Part shown: piece by piece, positions 1 to 9,676 of the stretch
How the letters are laid out: each line of letters begins with the position of its first letter
How positions within the stretch are numbered: the stretch's first letter is position 1
Assembly (NCBI GenBank): GCA_024663395.1
Contig: JANFAH010000073.1
Coordinates: 62,001 to 126,000 of the forward strand
Source of the DNA: Pisolithus tinctorius
Taxonomy: Eukaryota > Basidiomycota > Agaricomycetes > Boletales > Pisolithaceae
Length of the DNA: 64,000 nucleotides
Direction of reading: 5' to 3'
The notes under the pieces: model-generated
The model's database searches: none
Seen by the model: the letters and a program-made list of their open reading frames with translations, nothing else
What the model was told of the DNA's origin: nothing
Program-made: the position numbers and the translations under genes

Positions 1-2
1 AT

Positions 3-1213
3 CAGCTAGTTGTTGATGACCCCAAGCAGTATTGCCTCATCAAAGAAGCACATGACAACCTTGGACACAAAGGTGTCTTCATGGTCTGCACATGCCTTCT
101 CCTCCACTTTTGGTGGCCTCTTCTTGTCAAGGATGTGAAGTGGTATGTTCACACTTGTCACAAATGCCAGATCTACCAGACACAGAAGCTTCATATCCCT
201 CCCACTGTGCCCATGATAGGGGGCCTGTTTCATAAAGCTCACATTGATACGATGCTAATGCCCAAAGCTGGTGGCTACTGCTACATAGTACAGGCTCGTT
301 GCATGCTCACCTCATATCCTGAATGGTGCATGCTGTGCATGGAAAATAGTACCATGCTTGCATCCTTTATCTTTGAAGACATTCTATGCCACTGGGGTCT
401 GCTCGCTGAGATTGTCACTGACAATGGTCCCACATTTGTTCAAGCCTTAGATGCCTTAGCTGTGCAATATTATATCCATCACATCTGTATCTCTCCTTAC
501 AACTCTCAGGCTAACAGCATTGTAGAGCATCACCACTATGATGTGCATGAGGCTATCATGAAGAGCTGTGAGAATGATGACTACCACTGGCACACTGTTG
601 CACACTCCATGTTCTGGGCCAAGTGATTCACCATCTTGAAGTCCACAGGTTTATCCCCTTACTTCATGGTGCACGGTGTTGAGCCACTGTTTCCATTTGA
701 CCTTGCTGAGGCTACCTTCCTTTTGATGTGACACTGCTGACTACCACAGAACTGATTGCTTGGTGTGTGCACCAGTTACAGAAGTGTCAGGATGACCTAG
801 ACTAGGTCTGTGATAATGTCCTCCATGCATGCTTCCAGTCTATCCAGCAGTTTGAAGCCACCTTTCAGCATCACATTAAAGACCATAACTTCGCTCCCAG
901 CACCCTCATACTTGTTCACAACTCCCACATAGAGAAAGAACTGAACCAGAAGACAAAGCTGCAGTACACTGGCCCCATGGTCATCCTTCATTAGACCACT
1001 GGGGGCTTGTACCTGCTGGCCAAGTTGGATGGTTCCATCTCCAATCTCCACTTCACTGCATTCCACTTACTTCCCTACCACCCACAGTCCCAGACCCATG
1101 CAATGGTGACTCACATTACTGGGTTAGATGATGAAGAACTAGACCACCTGCTTGAGGAGGCTGAGGATGACCCCACTGATGATGAGGTAGAGGCTTTTGC
1201 CTCAGACAGCTGA
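3..1213 (+). pseudogene. gypsy-1 pol fragment: integrase and C-terminal tail
   Basis: This is the 3' part of a Ty3/gypsy pol that enters the window already open. It starts with an HHCC-type zinc-binding region (HDNLGH, then CHKC near 155-165). The integrase core follows, with acidic residues visible in HIDT, VTDNG and NSIVEH. The reading frame breaks at TGA (624-626), resumes as FTILKSTGLSPYFMVHG, and breaks again near 728. The tail (1007-1213) has the LAKLDGS..F..F.LLPYHP motif typical of this lineage. The same protein family is encoded by gypsy-4 (25375-26505, - strand), which keeps VMLMPKARGYRYLVAARDD. The integrase would insert element cDNA in the nucleus, but this copy is dead. Confidence 0.85.
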
Positions 1214-1758
1214 CTATCCATCCTTTCCAGTATCCACAGTTCACCCATCGTGCCCTCCCTCTGTACCCTCTTCCCCCATGGTACCCATACCTCCTTCCAT
1301 GGCTTCACCTGCCTTTCCATGCCCTCTTCCACTACCCTGGTTCCTTCTCCCATACTGACTGGGGACAGTCAGCATTCAAAATCCCCTGCAGGGGTGACCT
1401 GCATACCACTCGATACCAGACATAGTTCATTTCTCCTTATCTGTTTTACCCTGGATTTCATCTGGAGACCTCTGTTCCACCCAGGTTTCGTCTGGTGACT
1501 CTACTGATAGCTAGACCTCACACAAAAACATAAATACCACTAACAAAAAGTCAAAAACCATCCAGAAACATACCAAAAATAAGTATATAGCTAAAACAAT
1601 GTTTCTCCCATCTCTCTTACTAGTCTTGCTGATGCCATCCTCAGCCACTCTATACTGCAGATACTTGCAACTACCCTGCACATTTCCCCTTTGAATGCAC
1701 AGTCAGCATGCACCCCTTGATCCTCCTTCCCTTCACTTTGTTCTCTGTTTCCTTACAA
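1214..1758 (+). other. Non-coding tail of gypsy-1, possible polypurine tract
   Basis: No convincing gene is seen. A stretch at about 1360-1395 (ggggacagtcagcattcaa followed by a CCCCTGCAGGGG run) closely matches the sequence just before the LTR at 16261 and before the LTR-like start at 41753. It is therefore probably the conserved pre-LTR segment of this gypsy family. Whether an LTR starts at about 1396 is not clear because the following bases do not match the other LTR starts. Confidence 0.45.
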
Positions 1759-1763
1759 TTAAT
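1759..1763. repeat. Target-site duplication of gypsy-2 (left copy)
   Basis: TTAAT directly precedes the left LTR, and an identical TTAAT (9336-9340) directly follows the right LTR. This fixes both element ends exactly and shows insertion by a retroviral-type integrase that makes 5-bp duplications. Confidence 0.95.
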
Positions 1764-2291
1764 TGTCAAGTACGAGGATTGTCCGGGTTGAGGCCGGACC
1801 GGAGACCGAAGCGGGCGCGAGGCCGAGGGGTCGGGATCAGGAGAGGAGTCGAGGATACAGGTAGTTGGACTGATTGGACTTAGCGACTGAGGATACAGCG
1901 CTATTCCCTTGTGTGGGTCTCAGTCCGAGTCCGAGGCCGAGACGGAGTTATCAGAGGTGACTTAGTTGATTTCAGACTAAGGAGTACAGGCCAAGTAACT
2001 ACGAGTTTATATACCAGAAGTGACTATAGTACGGAGACCGGTAATGCCGGTCTCGCAAGGATTGCTAAGGTGATTGGTAAGACAAGGGTTACTAACATAT
2101 GACTAAGGTAACGGAGACCGGGACAGGTGGACCGGGGACAGGACCGGGGACAGGACTTAACCGAAGTGACAGACACTGCAAAGCAGTGTCTACCGCGCTA
2201 GACCAACTGGAGATGCGGGACAGGCGAGGCCGAGGCCGGACTGAGTGAGTGCGAGGCCGAGTCCGGCCGGGGTCGAGGCATGACTATGACA
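1764..2291 (-). repeat. gypsy-2 3' LTR
   Basis: This is a 528-bp direct repeat of 8809-9335. It contains two perfect hairpins also found in the other copy: a 9-bp stem at 2171-2191 (arm AGACACTGC) and an 8-bp stem at 2034-2054 (arm GAGACCGG). It also has a tandem ggaccggggaca repeat near 2130-2155. Confidence 0.96.
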
Positions 2292-2303
2292 GTATCCCCC
2301 TCT
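2292..2303 (-). other. gypsy-2 polypurine tract
   Basis: Read on the element strand the sequence is AGAGGGGGATAC, directly upstream of the 3' LTR. A purine run in this position primes plus-strand DNA synthesis in LTR elements. Confidence 0.75.
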
Positions 2304-2428
2304 TAGGGGTCGAACCCATGAGACCCCTGCGAGAGTGGTAGGCTGAGTCCGAAAATCGGCTGAGTTTGAAAAACCGATACTTGTGGCTCGCTAAGCCCTT
2401 TGCGTCTTTCTTTCTCATCCTATTCATC

Positions 2429-3522
2429 ATGTCCGACTTGAGGCCGATCGCTGCGACCGACAACGATGACGAAGGCCGGGTCGTTATTGACTGGACCCAA
2501 CTTCCTGATGACGATATCAGGTATGACACCGACGACGAAGAGGAGGTGATGAAGGCGAAGGCGAAGGAGAGAAAAAGGCGAAAGGCGGCTGAGCAAGCCC
2601 GGCGGGAGGAGCAGGCTCGGCTTGAGGCCGAGAGGGCGGCGAGGGAGAAGGCCGAAGCCGAGAGGGCAGAGCGGGAGAGGGTCGAGGCCGAGAGGACAGC
2701 GCGGGAGGCCGAAGAGAGGAAAGTGCGCGAAGAGGAGGAGAGGCGGGAGGCCGAGCGCAAGCGCAAGGCCGAGGCCGCCAAGAGTGATGAGGCCGGCGCT
2801 GGGGGCGCTAGTGGTGAGGCCGGGGGCGAAGTTAAGAGGGTGGTAATGGACCCTGGGTGAGTATTTTTTACTACCCGCGCTCTCTTCATCTAACATCCTC
2901 TAGCTGTACCCATTGCACCCGGGCGCAGGTCGTCTGCGAGTTCCTCGTAGACGGCAACAAGAAACGGGTTGCCTGCGTGCGCTGCAACTTGTCGAAAGGC
3001 AAGTGCCGATGGCTGGGGGACGGGAAGGACGCCGAAGCCGGTCCTAAGGCCGGTCCCAAGGCCGACAAGGGAAAAAAGAGGAAGGCTGACGACGAAACTC
3101 CTGAGCCTGGGCCGAGCCAGAAGAAGCGGGCGAAGTCGAAACCTACCGAGGTGCTGGAGATCGATGAACCCGAGGCCGGTGGGAGCGGAGCGAGGAAGGC
3201 CGGCGCGGGTTACCCCTCGGGCTTAGAAGAGAAGCTCGAGCGTCTCATCAACACCGCAGGGATGATAGCCAACAACCTAGCGGGCCTTTTTGAGCTTCAA
3301 GAGGCTGCGGTCGAGAACTCAGGCCGCATCGCCGACGCGCTCGAGGCTATAATCGATGAGTCCTATGGCTTCGGGGTGGCGGTTACCCCTTCGGATACCG
3401 GGTCATCCGAGCTCGACTCGGATGAGTTGCGCGAGGAGGTTGCCTGGCTGCAGGCCGAGGCCGAGGGTGAAGGGGACGAGGAAGCCGAGGGGGAGGACGA
3501 TTCCATGGCCGAAGCCGAGTAG
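2429..3522 (+). CDS. Zn2Cys6-like protein encoded antisense to gypsy-2 pol
   Basis: Two exons (2429-2856 and 2904-3522) are joined across a 47-bp intron with GTGAGT, CTAAC and TAG signals, giving about 348 residues. I chose the ATG at 2429. An in-frame ATG at 2366 would add a hydrophobic stretch that is probably 5' UTR. Exon 1 encodes an acidic start and a long charged Arg/Glu-rich helix, likely a coiled coil. Right after the splice junction is a six-cysteine cluster with spacing C-x2-C-x6-C-x12-C-x2-C-x6-C, which fits a fungal Zn2Cys6 binuclear cluster. Basic nuclear-signal-like KKRKADD and QKKRAKS segments follow, then an amphipathic region and an acidic tail. The gene is inside the element, between the pol stop and the 3' LTR, facing pol. 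A DNA-binding or regulatory role is inferred, not shown. Both exons are open. Confidence 0.8.
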
Positions 3523-3693
3523 TCTTAGCGGTCTTGTAGTTTCTTCCTTTGCCAATGTCACGTGTCTGGTGTCCGGTCCTCTATAGTACAGTAAGAGAAG
3601 ACAAGAAAGAGAAAACAAAGTGAGTAAGAGATCAAAGAAAACTAGATACCGATAGAAAACAGAAAAGAAACTGAGGCCGGTTGAGACCGGTCC
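3523..3693. other. Convergent intergenic spacer inside gypsy-2
   Basis: A 171-bp gap separates the stop of the antisense gene (3522) from the stop of pol (3694). It is A-rich (3590-3670), so the 3' ends of the two transcripts would overlap or abut here. Confidence 0.6.
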
Positions 3694-6600
3694 TCATTGG
3701 TATGGGCCAGGTTTACCGGGGTAGCTGGAGTGAAACTCTTGGACGAGTTCAGAAGCATTGTCAAGCTCTGTAGCGAGTACCCAAGTGGTTTCTTCATCGG
3801 TCCCTTCATAGCCGGTCCACCGGACTAAGTACTGAAGCCAACACCGGCGACGCCAGTCGACCTTGGAGTCGAGGATCTCTGCTACCTCGAACTCTAGGTC
3901 ACCATCAACTTCGACTGGTGGGGGTGGTGGTTGAGTCCGGTTCGGGATGGTATTAGGGACGGCCGGTTCGAGTTGGGAGATGTGGAAGACCGGATGTACT
4001 GCGTGCATTGAGTCCGGCAGGCGCAGTGTGAACGAGTGGGTACCGGCCTGAGCTATGACCGGATACGGTCCAAGGTTCTTTTCCGAGAGCTTCTTGGAAG
4101 GCCGAGTAGACCGGAAGTATTTGGCTTTGACATATACCTGGTCACCGACCTTGAAGTCCGGAGCCGGCATGCGTTTGGCATCTGCCGGGCCTTGGTAGCG
4201 CTGTTGTGCGAGGGTCATCTCCTCACGTAGGTATTGGTGCAGTGAGTCTAGGTCAACTGCATAGTCACGAGCCCGAGCAGAAGTGAGATCGCGCTCCGGG
4301 TACACCGAGATGTTGGGGTGGTATCCCTTATTAGCGAAGAAAGGGGAAACACCGGTAGTAGCGCTAGGGGCGTTATTGTAGGCGAACTCGGCCAAAGGTA
4401 GTAGTTCGGCCCAATTATCCTGCTGGTAGTTGCAGTATACTCGGAGGTATTGTTCTAGGGTCTGGTTGGTCCTTTCAGTCTGGCCATCACCTTTGGGGTG
4501 GTAGCCCGAGGTGAAGTGTAGGCGCATATCTAAGGCCTTGCCGAGTGACCGGAAGAAGTGAGAGACGAACTCCGAGCCTCGGTCTGAGGTTACATGGGCC
4601 GGTACTCCGTGCTTCGAAAAGACATGGAGTAGGAACAATTTGGCGAGTTCTGGGGCTGTGATAGTGTCGTGGGTGGGGATGAATATGGCCTGCTTGGAAA
4701 GCCGGTCAACTACTACGAGGATGGCCGTGAAGCCGGTTGAGGCCGGAAGCTGCTCGATGAAATCCATAGAGATGGAGTTCCATGGCTTCTCCGGCACCGG
4801 AAGCTGCTTGAGAAGGCCGTAAGGCCGATGGCGGGGAACCTTAGCCCGAGCGCAGGCCGTGCAAGACCAGACATAGTCCTTGACGAAGGTCCTGAGGCCG
4901 GGCCAGGTGTACTCACGCCGTATGAGTTCTAAAATGTGGTTTTGGCCGAAGTGGCCGGACAGAGGGTGGTCATGCTTGAGGCGCAAGACCCTAAGGCGGA
5001 GGTCATTTGAGTCCGGCACGTAGATCCTTCCATCAAGCCGAAGGAAACCGGTGTCATCTACTGACCACCGGGGATCAGACATGTCGGACAGGCGGATTTG
5101 TGAGACCCGGGTCATCCGGCAGTGCGGTCAGGATATCATTATGGAGCTTTTCTATATCCATTAGCGCAACTGCCCGTAAGACCGGGTACTCAAGGTAAGT
5201 GGCACGGAGGGAGACCGCTAGTTGCTCCTGGGTGAAGACCGGTCTCAGATTTTGCGGGTTCACTCGGGCATAGCCGCTATCCCCCTCTTTGGGGTAGACG
5301 TCCCATCGTCTAGTTAGGGCATCGGGCTTAGCCCCGAGCTTACCGGGCCTGAATCTGATGATCATATTGAATTGCGAAAGGAATTCTGACCAGCGAGCTT
5401 GGCGGCGGGTGAGTACTTTGGAGGTAGAGAAGTACTCGAGATTCTTGTGGTCGGTAACAACGTCGACCGGTGAGGCCGAGCCCTCAAGGTAATGGCGCCA
5501 GGTCCGGAATGCTTCGAAAATGGCAAGCAATTCCTTGTCATGGGTGTCATAATTCAATTCCGGGGCCGTCAGAGTCCGGGAGTAGAATGCGACTGGATGT
5601 ATCTGGCCGTCGCCACAGGTGATAGAGAGGATGCCGGCGATGGCATAGTCCGAGCATCGGTCTCGACGGTGATGGGGACCCCGGGGATGAAATGAGTTAA
5701 GACCGGCGCGGTGGTGAAGGCGGCCTTGAGGTTGTTGAATGACCGGCGGCACTCCTCAGAGAAGTTCCAAGGAGCCCCTTTGCGGGTAAGCCGAGTCAGT
5801 GGTACGACGATGTCCGAGTAATTAAAGATAAACCGGCGGTAAAAGTTGGCGAAGCCGAGGAAGGATTGTATGTCCTTGACCTTGCGAGGCTCGGGCCAAT
5901 CGCAGATGGTCTGGACCTTTTCCTTCGACATCGTGAGGCCGGCAGGGGAAAGATGGAATCCGAGGTACTCGACCGAGTCCGAGTGGAACTCGCATTTCTC
6001 CGGCTTCGCATAAAGGCCGTGGAGCCGAAGCCGGCGGAGGACTTCTCGGACATGCTGCTTGTGAGACTCCTTATCTCCAGAGTAGATTAAGATGTCATCT
6101 AAGTAGACGACCACGCAGACATCTAACATATCCGCGAAGATAGTGTTGACGAAGCGCTGGAAGGCGGCCGGGGCATTGGTGAGGCCGAAAGGCATCACTA
6201 ACCACTCATAGGATCCATACCGAGTCCGGAATGCGGTCTTCCATTCATCGCCCGGAGCGATCTGGACGAGATGGTAGGCATGCCGAAGGTCAATTTTGGT
6301 GTAGATCTTGGCTCGGCTTGGTGAATCTAATAGGTCGGAGATGAGCAGGAGTGGGTAGCGATCCTTCTTAGTGATTTTGTTGAGGCCGCGGAAGTCTACG
6401 CAAAGCCGGAGGGAGCTGTCCTTCTTTTGACAAAGAGGACCGGTGCAGCATAAGGGGATGAAGTCGGACGAATAAAACCGGTGGTGAGGTTCTCATCGAT
6501 GAAAGTCCGGAGAGCTTGCAGCTCAACCGGGGACAGCGAGTAGATAGTGCCGAGAGGCGGGGTAGTTCCTTCTTCAAGCTCTATTTTCAGGTCGTACTCC

Positions 6601-7508
6601 CGGTGAGGCGGGAGTGCCGAGGCCTTGGCCTTGCTGAATACATCAGCGAAGTCGTGATACTCTTCCGGGACATTGGGTAAGGCCGGAGGAGAGGAAGCCG
6701 AGGCCGATCGGGCTTGAGCTGAGTCCGAGGGGCGGAGCTGAAGTTGGAATTGGACAGACCCTTCTAGTTTGCAGGCGCGCACAAAAGCGGCTGCATTGAT
6801 TAGGGAAACCAGAGGGGCCTTCAGAGGGGGGCGAGCCGGGGAGTCGGAGACCGGTACAGATGGCGCAAGGCCGGGTTGGTCGCTAGGACCGGAGTCAGGG
6901 AGGCCGGTGGAAACCGGGCTTACAGGGGGTGTCGACGGGGTTGGCATTCCTTGTGCAGGAGTCCGGAATGTTAGACTGCTCAGTACCCAGTCAATCAACG
7001 GATTGTAGCGGGTGAGCCAGTCATGTCCGAGAACTATCTTACACTCGGAATCCAACGGGGCTAAAAACAGGGTTACCGGGGTGACATCGCCGGACGCGAA
7101 GCGGATAATGACATCTACTGCCTGGGTTATAGTGAAGGTGGACGTTCCATCGAAAAGCCGGAGTCGGATTGGTGAGACCGAGTAAGGGGTAAATGAATGT
7201 TGATTAGCAAAATGATTATCTATGAAACAGTGAGTGGAACCGGAGTCCACTAAAGTATGAAGCCGAGGTAAATCTGGGTTTTCTAATGTGACATAGGGGG
7301 TTAAAGAATTCGGACTGGAAAGAGCGGACGTGTTGAGACGAGCCTCCAAGTTTGCACAACCGGAGTCAACGCAGCTCCCAGATTGTGCGGAGTCCTGGGA
7401 GCTGCTACCTATTTTTTTGTCTCGGGGGTAGTACCCGAGCCCGAGGCCGGTGCGGCCTCGGTGGTGGCCGCAGCGCGAGCTTTGGCCTTTCCGGCTTTCT
7501 TGGGGCAT
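3694..7508 (-). pseudogene. pol: gypsy-2 pol: PR-RT-RH-IN-chromodomain
   Basis: Domains in order: an aspartic protease (DSGSTH near 7247-7230), reverse transcriptase with a YLDD active site (6105-6094), RNase H (TDHKNLEYF), HHCC integrase zinc region (near 4990-4860), DDE core (SMDF near 4770, TSDRGSE near 4585, GQTERTNQ near 4480) and a C-terminal chromodomain (YLVRWTGYEGTDEETTW, about 3860-3775). It overlaps gag by about 100 bp in the -1 frame, as expected for programmed frameshifting. Three single-base indels break the frame: near 6430 (an A run, RT), near 5662 (RNase H) and near 5110 (a CCGGG run). Each lies at or beside a short base run. Apart from these the frames are open and the motifs intact. 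Chromodomains in this group can target insertion to modified chromatin. Confidence 0.92.
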
Positions 7509-8770
7509 TTGTCAGCAAAATGACCGGACCCTCCGCAGAACATGCAGAGGTTTCCGTCTAGGCGACGCTTGCGTTCTTCTGGGGTAAGCTTTCCATCTTT
7601 GCCGAGTTTGCCAGGCTCGGGCTTGGACGAATTGCTGTTACTATTGTTGCCCGGCTTCGATGAAGCCGGCTTAGGGGTGGAACCGGTGTTGTTGTTGTTG
7701 TTGCCGGTCTTGGTCTTCTCTTGACCGGTCTTGGACTGGTTATTGCCGGAACCTCCGGACTTGTTGTTGCTGGAGTTGGACGAGCCTTGGTGCTTACTTG
7801 CCCGCTGGACTTCTTCCTTGCGCTCCCAATAGCGCGCATCTATCTCCTGGGCGAGATGACGGAGCTCGTGTAGAGTCCGCGGTTTACCAACTCGACAGAC
7901 TTCGTCCTTAATTCGGTCTGGGAGACCGGAATAGAAATGATGATGCAGCGCACCGTCACCGTAGCCTCGGACTTGCGAAGCAAGCCGATTAAAGTCAACT
8001 ACGTACTTATTAATGCGCTGGCTTTCCTTCATATGTAGATGGTCAAGCTGACTCTCGGCGTCAGCGACCGGGTCGTGGGGGCCGAAGGTGGTTTGCAGCT
8101 CTAGGACGAACTCCCTCCAGGAGTCCATCCAAAGAGGCCAGTCATTGGGGTCGTCGAGCCCGAGTAAGTCCGGCTCGAACCATTCAAGAGCCATACCTTT
8201 GAGGTACGACTGGGCGAAGATGACTTTGGCGCGATCGGTCCTGAAAGCCCGAGGTCGGTCTTGGAAATTAAGCTCGCACTGGATGAAGAACGCGCGAAGC
8301 TTCTTGGGGTCGGTACCATCAAAGGTGTCGGGCTCACGTAACTTGGTCCTGCTTGAGGACTCAGGACTAGTACAGGTGTTGCGAGCCAACAGCTTGATGG
8401 CCTTCGCGAGGCTGTCGAAGACCGCGACCGCGGGTTCGGTGTCCGGGTCTGGGAAGTCTGGTTCGTCCTCCGGATCATCCTCATCCGGATTATCATCACC
8501 GGGACCATTATTATCGGGGTCATTATCTTCTGGGTGGTTATCATCATCGTCGGGGTCACCCTCGGGGATGGGGGCAGTGGGACGACGTGGGGTGGGGGTA
8601 TTGGATGTCCGGGCTGAAAAGCCCCTGAAAGGATTGACAGGGTCTGGGGAGCGCCTAGTGGTGCCCAACGCAGCTAGAGCTGTTTCGCGGCGAGCCCCAC
8701 TGGCTGAAGCGGAGTCGGGATTAGTGGCAGAGCGACCACGGGGAGGTTGAAAACGAGTCTTGGTTGCCAT
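7409..8770 (-). CDS. gag: gypsy-2 Gag (nucleocapsid-like)
   Basis: The ORF is intact, 453 residues, starting at an ATG 39 bp inside the 5' LTR boundary. Residues about 70-115 are an acidic Asp/Pro-rich segment. A capsid-like core follows (PDTFDGTDPKKLRAFF, LEWFEPDLL, FGPHDPVADAESQL, FYSGLPDRIKDEV). After that comes an Asn/Ser/Gly-rich linker and one CCHC zinc knuckle (CMFCGGSGHFADKC) near residue 415. Gag would package element RNA in cytoplasmic particles. Gypsy-3 encodes a decayed version of the same protein (18660-19440). Confidence 0.94.
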   Translation of the reverse strand: MATKTRFQPPRGRSATNPDSASASGARRETALAALGTTRRSPDPVNPFRGFSARTSNTPTPRRPTAPIPEGDPDDDDNHPEDNDPDNNGPGDDNPDEDDPEDEPDFPDPDTEPAVAVFDSLAKAIKLLARNTCTSPESSSRTKLREPDTFDGTDPKKLRAFFIQCELNFQDRPRAFRTDRAKVIFAQSYLKGMALEWFEPDLLGLDDPNDWPLWMDSWREFVLELQTTFGPHDPVADAESQLDHLHMKESQRINKYVVDFNRLASQVRGYGDGALHHHFYSGLPDRIKDEVCRVGKPRTLHELRHLAQEIDARYWERKEEVQRASKHQGSSNSSNNKSGGSGNNQSKTGQEKTKTGNNNNNTGSTPKPASSKPGNNSNSNSSKPEPGKLGKDGKLTPEERKRRLDGNLCMFCGGSGHFADKCPKKAGKAKARAAATTEAAPASGSGTTPETKK

Positions 8771-8796
8771 GATGTTCTAGACCCACACAAGTGGCG

Positions 8797-8806
8797 AGTC
8801 TGAAAT
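8797..8806 (-). other. gypsy-2 primer-binding site, self-priming type
   Basis: On the element strand, two bases after the 5' LTR, the sequence is ATTTCAGACT. It has no tRNA-like TGG start. It is perfectly complementary to AGTCTGAAAT in the LTR (9023-9014), which lies about 28-35 bp downstream of the TATA box, where the mRNA should start. This geometry matches the self-priming known for Tf1/sushi-type elements. A second complementary pair links 8779-8791 with 8953-8965 (13 bases, one G-U pair; perfect in the other LTR). Confidence 0.75.
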
Positions 8807-8808
8807 AC

Positions 8809-9335
8809 TGTCAAGTACGAGGATTGTCTGGGTTGAGGCCGGACCAGAGACTGAAGCGGGCGCGAGGCCGAGGGGTTGGGATCAGGAGAGGAGTCGAGGA
8901 TACAGGTAGTTGGACTGATTGGACTTAGCGACTGAGGATACAGCGCTATTCCCTTGCGTGGGTCTCAGTCCGAGTCCGAGGCCGAGACGGAGTTATCAGA
9001 GGTGACTTAGTTGATTTCAGACTAAGGAGTACAGGCCGAGTAACTACGAGTTTATATACCAGAAGTGACTATAGTACGGAGACCGGTAATGCCGGTCTCG
9101 CAAGGATTGCTAAGGTGATTGGTAAGACAAGGGTTACTAACGTATGACTAAGGTAACGGAGACCGGGACAGGTGGACCGGGACAGGACCGGGGACAGGAC
9201 TTAACCGAAGTGACAGACACTGCAAAGCAGTGTCTACCGCGCTAGACCAACTGGAGATGCGGGACAGGCGAGGCCGAGGCCGGACTGAGTGAGTGCGAGG
9301 CCGAGTCCGGCCGGGGTCGAGGCATGACTATGACA
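8809..9335 (-). repeat. gypsy-2 5' LTR
   Basis: This 527-bp copy is 98-99% identical to 1764-2291. It is the promoter-bearing LTR for the - strand element. U3 would run from 9335 to about 9024 and R-U5 from about 9023 to 8809. Confidence 0.96.
9051..9058 (-). promoter_or_regulatory. TATA box of gypsy-2 5' LTR
   Basis: TATATAAA on the - strand. The predicted mRNA start at about 9023 lies 28-35 bp downstream. Just upstream (9081-9101) is a perfect dyad containing CGG-N5-CCG (9084-9094). Confidence 0.7.
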
Positions 9336-9340
9336 TTAAT

Positions 9341-9676
9341 ACCCAAAGACCATCCCAGTTACCCAATAACCAGTCCCTTTGCTCCCTCTTCAAGAATCCA
9401 TCACATCCTACCATCGAGACCATACTACAAGGACTCATCACTAAGAGAAGTCAGAAGTTGCATGAAGAAGACAAGTCAGGCAGTACCCTGCGCACTCTAC
9501 AATACTGTGGCCAATTCAGGGCCAGTTCCTTGCTGAGCAGACAGAAGTCCTTTGCAGTGCCTTACTTTGCAACCACATCAGACAAGAAAAGACTTGATGT
9601 ATTTCTGCACATGATGCATGGGATGACAGCAATGCAGGAAATAATATGAACAGGGATCTACATACAGTGCAATCAT
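9341..9676. other. No recognisable gene
   Basis: This is the sequence flanking the gypsy-2 insertion. An apparent ORF at 9293-9649 begins inside the LTR and has no known motif. I see nothing else supported here. Confidence 0.5.

Larger units (their letters stand above)
1764..9335 (-). mobile_element. gypsy-2: near-complete chromodomain Ty3/gypsy element
   Basis: The element has two LTRs of 528 and 527 bp with TGTCA...TGACA ends and TTAAT target duplications. On the - strand it carries gag (8770-7409) and pol (7508-3694: protease, reverse transcriptase, RNase H, integrase, chromodomain). An extra two-exon gene lies antisense to pol (2429-3522, + strand). The LTRs differ at seven positions plus one indel, and all seven differences are CpG transitions, so the insertion is recent. 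Gag is open, but pol has three single-base frameshifts. Its high CpG content contrasts with the CpG-poor elements around it. Gypsy-3 (17739-22690) is an older member of the same lineage. Confidence 0.95.

Noticed and set aside
2284..2896. Two - strand ORFs (201 and 158 residues) opposite the antisense gene
   Set aside because: They are shadows of the GC-rich, Arg/Glu-coding exon 1; Ser/Ala and Leu/Pro runs are typical of such shadows, and the + strand has splice signals and a cysteine cluster.
8088..8750. 220-residue + strand ORF opposite gag
   Set aside because: Serine/glycine-rich shadow of the acidic gag segment; gag has the capsid-like core and zinc knuckle.
8779..8806. tRNA-type primer site for gypsy-2
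   Set aside because: No TGG start near the LTR end; the leader instead pairs with the element's own mRNA start.
9293..9649. 118-residue ORF crossing the gypsy-2 LTR edge
   Set aside because: It begins in the LTR and runs into unrelated flank; no motif.
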